A stretch of 9,454 nucleotides of DNA from Gammaproteobacteria bacterium (GTDB lineage Bacteria > Pseudomonadota > Gammaproteobacteria > Xanthomonadales > Xanthomonadaceae). Both the position numbers and the translations under genes were made by a program. Shown here one piece after another: positions 6,814 to 9,454 of this stretch. The notes under the pieces were generated by a model, which was given only the letters and a program-made list of their open reading frames with translations, did not search any database and was not told where the DNA came from. Location of the stretch: NCBI GenBank assembly GCA_030431185.1, contig JAUIJO010000121.1:1-9454 (forward strand), in the 5' to 3' direction. Positions within the stretch are counted from its first letter, which is position 1. Every line of letters begins with the position of its first letter.

Positions 6814-6819
6814 TATGCT
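6814..6819 (+). promoter_or_regulatory. Possible -10 element for the kinase gene
   Basis: TATGCT matches four of six -10 consensus bases, including the T1, A2 and T6 that matter most, and lies 25 bases before the kinase ATG at 6845. The implied start site near 6826 would leave a leader of about 19 bases including the AGGGGG ribosome binding site at 6834-6839. No convincing -35 box is seen, so an activator or alternative sigma factor might be needed. Confidence 0.3.
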
Positions 6820-6844
6820 CGGCTACTCGCAACAGGGGGCGGGA

Positions 6845-8839
6845 ATGTCGTCGCACGCAACCAGCACTGAAATCGGTTCGGTCCCGTTCCCGGAAATCCA
6901 GGGATACCGGCTGCTGCGCGTGCTCAACCACGGTTCCGCGTCGACGGTCTACCTGGGCGAACAGGAATCGCTCGCGCGCGAAGTCGCGATCAAGGTGATG
7001 CTGCCGCAGGCACTGAGCGACGAAGTCAGCCGGCGGCGCTTCGAGAACGAAGTGCGCACCATCGCCCGGCTCGAGCATCCGCACGTGGTCACCATCCATG
7101 AAGTCGGACGCACCAAGGGCGGCCTGCCCTACTACGCCATGCCGTTCATGCCACGCGGCCATCTCGGCCAGCGCAGCTTCCGCAAGCAGGTCGCGGTCGG
7201 CGACGAGCGGCGCGTGCTGGAGATCATCCGTGCCCTGATGTCGGCGCTGGAGTACGCGCACGGGCATGGCGTCGTGCATCGCGACGTCAAGGCCGAGAAC
7301 GTCCTGTTCGACGACTCCGATCGCCCGCTGCTCGCCGACTTCGGCATCGCCCTCCGGCGGGGCTACGGCCCGCGCGTGACCGCCACCGGCATGGCGGTGG
7401 GCAGCACCGCCTACATGGCGCCCGAACAGGCGCGCGGCGAGGACGTCGACGGCCGCGCGGACCTCTACAGCCTGTCGGTCCTGTTGTGGGAACTGCTGAC
7501 CGGGACCCTGCCCTTCCAGGCGTCCGACGCGCTGTCGATGGCGGTCATGCACGCCAAGGACCCGATACCCAAGCTGCCGATGCGCCTGCGCCACTGGCAG
7601 CGTTTCATGAACCGCGCGCTGGCCAAGGCACCTTCGGCGCGCTTCCAGGACGTCGCGCAGATGCGCGATGCGATCGAGCGGATCCAGACGCGCAGTGCCG
7701 TCCCCGGCGTGGCCTTCATGCATGGCCTCGGGGACCGTTTCCGGCAGCACCGCGTGGCGCTGGCCGCCAGCATCGCGGCACTGGTGGTCGTGGTCCTGCT
7801 GGTGGGCCTGCTTCGCGATGGTGGCGATGGGTTCTTCGTCGCCGAGAAACCGGTCGAGCCGGCGCCACCGCCCCCGGACCCGACCGAGTCGATGCTGCGT
7901 CCGCTGCCGGAAGCACCGATCCAGGTCGCGCTGGAAAGCGCGCGCCGCCAGCTCGATGCGCGGAACCTGACCGCCCCGGAGGACGACAACGCCTACGCCA
8001 CACTACTGTCGGCGTGGCAGCTGGAGCCGGACAATCCCAACGTGCACGCCCTGCTGGGCGAACTCGATGGCGCGCTCTCGACGGAACTGCTTGGCCACCT
8101 GCAGGCCGGCCGCTTCGATCGCGCCCGCGACTACCAGCAACGCATCGACGGCCTGGAGCGCGAGACCCGTCCGCTGGAGGCGTCGGCGTCGCGCAAGCGG
8201 CAGCAGCAGGTCGCGGGCGCGCTGGACGGCCATGTGAGCGAGGCCGTGTCCCGCAACGATCGCGCCACCGCCCGCCGGGTCGCCGCGCTCGCCCCCGACT
8301 TCGGCCTGCCTCGAAGCGAGGCCGCGCGGCTGGTCGCCCTCGCCGAATCCCCGGTCGACGACGCGGCGGGCGAAGCCACCCCTGCGACGGGCGGCGGGCA
8401 CCGCATCGAACACCAGCCGGTGACCGTGGCCGACTACAGCCGCTTCGCCGAAGCCACCGGTCGCAAGCCCGCCCTGTGCCGCGAGCGCGCGTCCCTGCTG
8501 CGCGTGCTCGACCCGCGCAACTACAAGGACCCCGGCTTCAGCCAGGATCCCGGGGCACCCGTCGTCTGCGTGTCCATGGCCGACGCCGAGGCCTATGCGC
8601 GCTGGCTGGGACGCCGCGACGGCCACCAGTACCGGCTCCCGACCGTGCAGGAATCGGCCACGCGCGCCGCTTCCGTGCCCGGTGGGCGCGCACTGTCGCT
8701 GTGGCAGCGCGATTGCGGCAAGGACTGCAACCAGCGCCAGGTCCGGGGCGCCTCCTGGCGCAGCGACCAGGGCGAACGCCTTCTTCAGTCGGACCGCGGT
8801 TACGACGACGTGGGCTTCCGCCTGACCCGCACCGACTGA
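6845..8839 (+). CDS. Transmembrane Ser/Thr protein kinase with C-terminal SUMF1/FGE-like domain
   Basis: This 664-residue protein is a Hanks-type kinase with receptor layout. The cytoplasmic kinase domain spans about 20-280: VAIK with K50, helix-C glutamate E69, catalytic HRDVKAEN at 145-152, DFG at 165-167, and MAPE at 191-194. The glycine loop is degenerate (LNHGSASTVYLG, one glycine kept). One transmembrane helix lies at about 304-323, followed by a proline-rich linker (335-346), a helical TPR-like region (about 355-500) and a reduced SUMF1 domain (about 522-664; VTVADYSRF, VSMADAEAYARWLG, YRLPT, VRGASW, VGFRL). The layout resembles PpkA-type kinases, some of which control type VI secretion; no secretion genes are visible here. 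The SUMF1 part lacks the paired cysteines that follow the GGS motif in formylglycine-generating enzyme, so it probably binds a ligand. The ATG at 6845 is preferred over 6815 because AGGGGG precedes it by five bases. Confidence 0.93.
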   Translation: MSSHATSTEIGSVPFPEIQGYRLLRVLNHGSASTVYLGEQESLAREVAIKVMLPQALSDEVSRRRFENEVRTIARLEHPHVVTIHEVGRTKGGLPYYAMPFMPRGHLGQRSFRKQVAVGDERRVLEIIRALMSALEYAHGHGVVHRDVKAENVLFDDSDRPLLADFGIALRRGYGPRVTATGMAVGSTAYMAPEQARGEDVDGRADLYSLSVLLWELLTGTLPFQASDALSMAVMHAKDPIPKLPMRLRHWQRFMNRALAKAPSARFQDVAQMRDAIERIQTRSAVPGVAFMHGLGDRFRQHRVALAASIAALVVVVLLVGLLRDGGDGFFVAEKPVEPAPPPPDPTESMLRPLPEAPIQVALESARRQLDARNLTAPEDDNAYATLLSAWQLEPDNPNVHALLGELDGALSTELLGHLQAGRFDRARDYQQRIDGLERETRPLEASASRKRQQQVAGALDGHVSEAVSRNDRATARRVAALAPDFGLPRSEAARLVALAESPVDDAAGEATPATGGGHRIEHQPVTVADYSRFAEATGRKPALCRERASLLRVLDPRNYKDPGFSQDPGAPVVCVSMADAEAYARWLGRRDGHQYRLPTVQESATRAASVPGGRALSLWQRDCGKDCNQRQVRGASWRSDQGERLLQSDRGYDDVGFRLTRTD

Positions 8840-8877
8840 GGTCCCTCGGCGCCGTACTCCGGCGCGTCCGCCGCACG

Positions 8878-8883
8878 TACAAT
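8878..8883 (+). promoter_or_regulatory. -10 box giving a probable leaderless mRNA for DUF502
   Basis: TACAAT (five of six matches to TATAAT) ends six bases before the ATG at 8890, so transcription starting about seven bases downstream would begin at or next to the start codon. No Shine-Dalgarno sequence is present in the 50-bp gap after the kinase stop, which fits a leaderless transcript. The -35 region (around 8855-8860) is poor. Confidence 0.45.
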
Positions 8884-8889
8884 CCGCGC

Positions 8890-9454
8890 ATGCGCCTCCA
8901 GACCCTGCAACGCCTGTTCCTGACGGGCCTCCTGACCCTGCTCCCCCTTTGGCTGACATGGGTGGTGGTCCGTTTCGTCTTCGTGCTGCTGACCGACGCG
9001 AGCAAGCCGTTCGTGGGCCCCCTGCTCGAACGGGTCGCCGCCTCGGCGCCGCACACGCTGGGCTGGATGGACGCGCCCTGGGTCATCACCGTGCTGGCGC
9101 TGCTGGCGACGATCGGTGTGATCCTGCTGTCGGGGGTCATGGCACGCCGCGTGTTCGGCCAACGGATGCTGCGCTGGGTCGAGTCGATGATCCAGCGCAT
9201 CCCGTTCGCCAGCACCATCTACGGCAGCGCGCGCAAGCTGCTCGACATCCTGCAGACCAAGCCCGACGGCACCCAGCGCGTGGTCCTGGTCGACTTCCCG
9301 CACACCGAGATGAAGTCGATCGGCTTCGTCACCCGGGTGCTCCGGGAGCAGGGCACGGGGCGCGAGCTGGCGGCGGTCTACGTGCCGACCACGCCGAACC
9401 CGACCTCCGGCTACCTGGAGATCGTCCCGGTCGAGAAGATCACCCCCACCGACT
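8890..9454 (+). CDS. DUF502 inner-membrane protein (3' end beyond window)
   Basis: The first 188 codons of a DUF502 family protein run off the window edge. Two transmembrane segments are visible (about 8-34 and 63-84), followed by a soluble region with RIPFASTIYGSARKLLDIL at 103-121, VVLVDFPHTEMKSIGFVT at 131-148 and the hallmark VPTTPNPTSGYLEIVP at 165-180. Family members are about 200-220 residues, so only a short tail is missing. The function is unknown; the gene is, from memory, often found just upstream of aspS and ruvC in gammaproteobacteria, which could be the case to the right of this window. It follows the kinase gene after 50 bp on the same strand but seems to have its own promoter close to the ATG. 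Confidence 0.93.
   Translation, partial: MRLQTLQRLFLTGLLTLLPLWLTWVVVRFVFVLLTDASKPFVGPLLERVAASAPHTLGWMDAPWVITVLALLATIGVILLSGVMARRVFGQRMLRWVESMIQRIPFASTIYGSARKLLDILQTKPDGTQRVVLVDFPHTEMKSIGFVTRVLREQGTGRELAAVYVPTTPNPTSGYLEIVPVEKITPTD

Noticed and set aside
6815..6844. Upstream ATG that would extend the kinase by ten residues
   Set aside because: It has no ribosome binding site and lies within the candidate -10 box TATGCT; the ATG at 6845 has AGGGGG at a suitable distance.
3800..8900. Possibility of a mobile element or defence island in the middle of the window
   Set aside because: No transposase, integrase, flanking direct repeats, tRNA site or visible composition shift was found; the genes are chromosomal types with uniform high-GC codon use.
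8003..8959. 318-codon minus-strand open frame opposite the kinase C-terminus and the DUF502 start
   Set aside because: It lies opposite two clear genes, spans their intergenic gap, and its glycine-, alanine- and valine-rich translation has no domain features.

Overview
The window is a high-GC chromosomal segment with compact, ordinary-looking bacterial gene organisation. The protein families present (a bacterial-type leucyl-tRNA synthetase, a CnoX-type thioredoxin/TPR chaperone, DUF502, DUF4442, DUF998) and an intergenic heptamer array of the CGGGAAT type point to a gammaproteobacterium of the Xanthomonadaceae/Lysobacteraceae (Lysobacter, Luteimonas, Pseudoxanthomonas or a relative). This placement is inferred from general family knowledge; no database comparison was possible. 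No rRNA, tRNA, CRISPR array, insertion sequence, integrase or attachment site was seen.

Layout, left to right. Positions 1-1299 hold the N-terminal 433 codons of leuS on the minus strand, cut by the window edge. After a 232-bp divergent gap, a plus-strand pair follows: a secreted metal-dependent amidohydrolase (1532-2851) whose stop codon overlaps the start of a SemiSWEET sugar transporter (2851-3102). A minus-strand six-helix DUF998 membrane protein (3093-3692) converges on SemiSWEET and overlaps it by 10 bp. Divergent from it is cnoX/ybbN (3876-4766), with a recognisable sigma70-like promoter at 3736-3763. A 3.9-copy heptamer array follows the cnoX stop directly, then a DUF4442 hotdog-fold protein (4901-5374). 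Its 3' end overlaps by 11 bp the end of a minus-strand gene for an unrecognised 440-residue membrane-anchored, cysteine-rich protein (5364-6686). Across a 158-bp divergent intergenic region with a 7-bp-arm palindrome lies a 664-residue transmembrane Ser/Thr kinase ending in a reduced SUMF1/FGE-like domain (6845-8839). The window closes with a DUF502 membrane protein (8890-9454, cut at the edge) that appears to be expressed from a leaderless mRNA.

Most genes are housekeeping or stand-alone functions: translation (LeuS), protein protection (CnoX), peptide turnover plus sugar transport (amidohydrolase and SemiSWEET), and membrane proteins of unknown role. The part most likely to hold undescribed biology is 5364-8839. 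There a receptor-like kinase, with a catalytic core that looks intact, a degenerate glycine loop and a sensor-like C-terminal domain lacking the FGE cysteines, shares a divergent control region with an unknown envelope protein. That the two form one signalling unit is a hypothesis from gene arrangement only.
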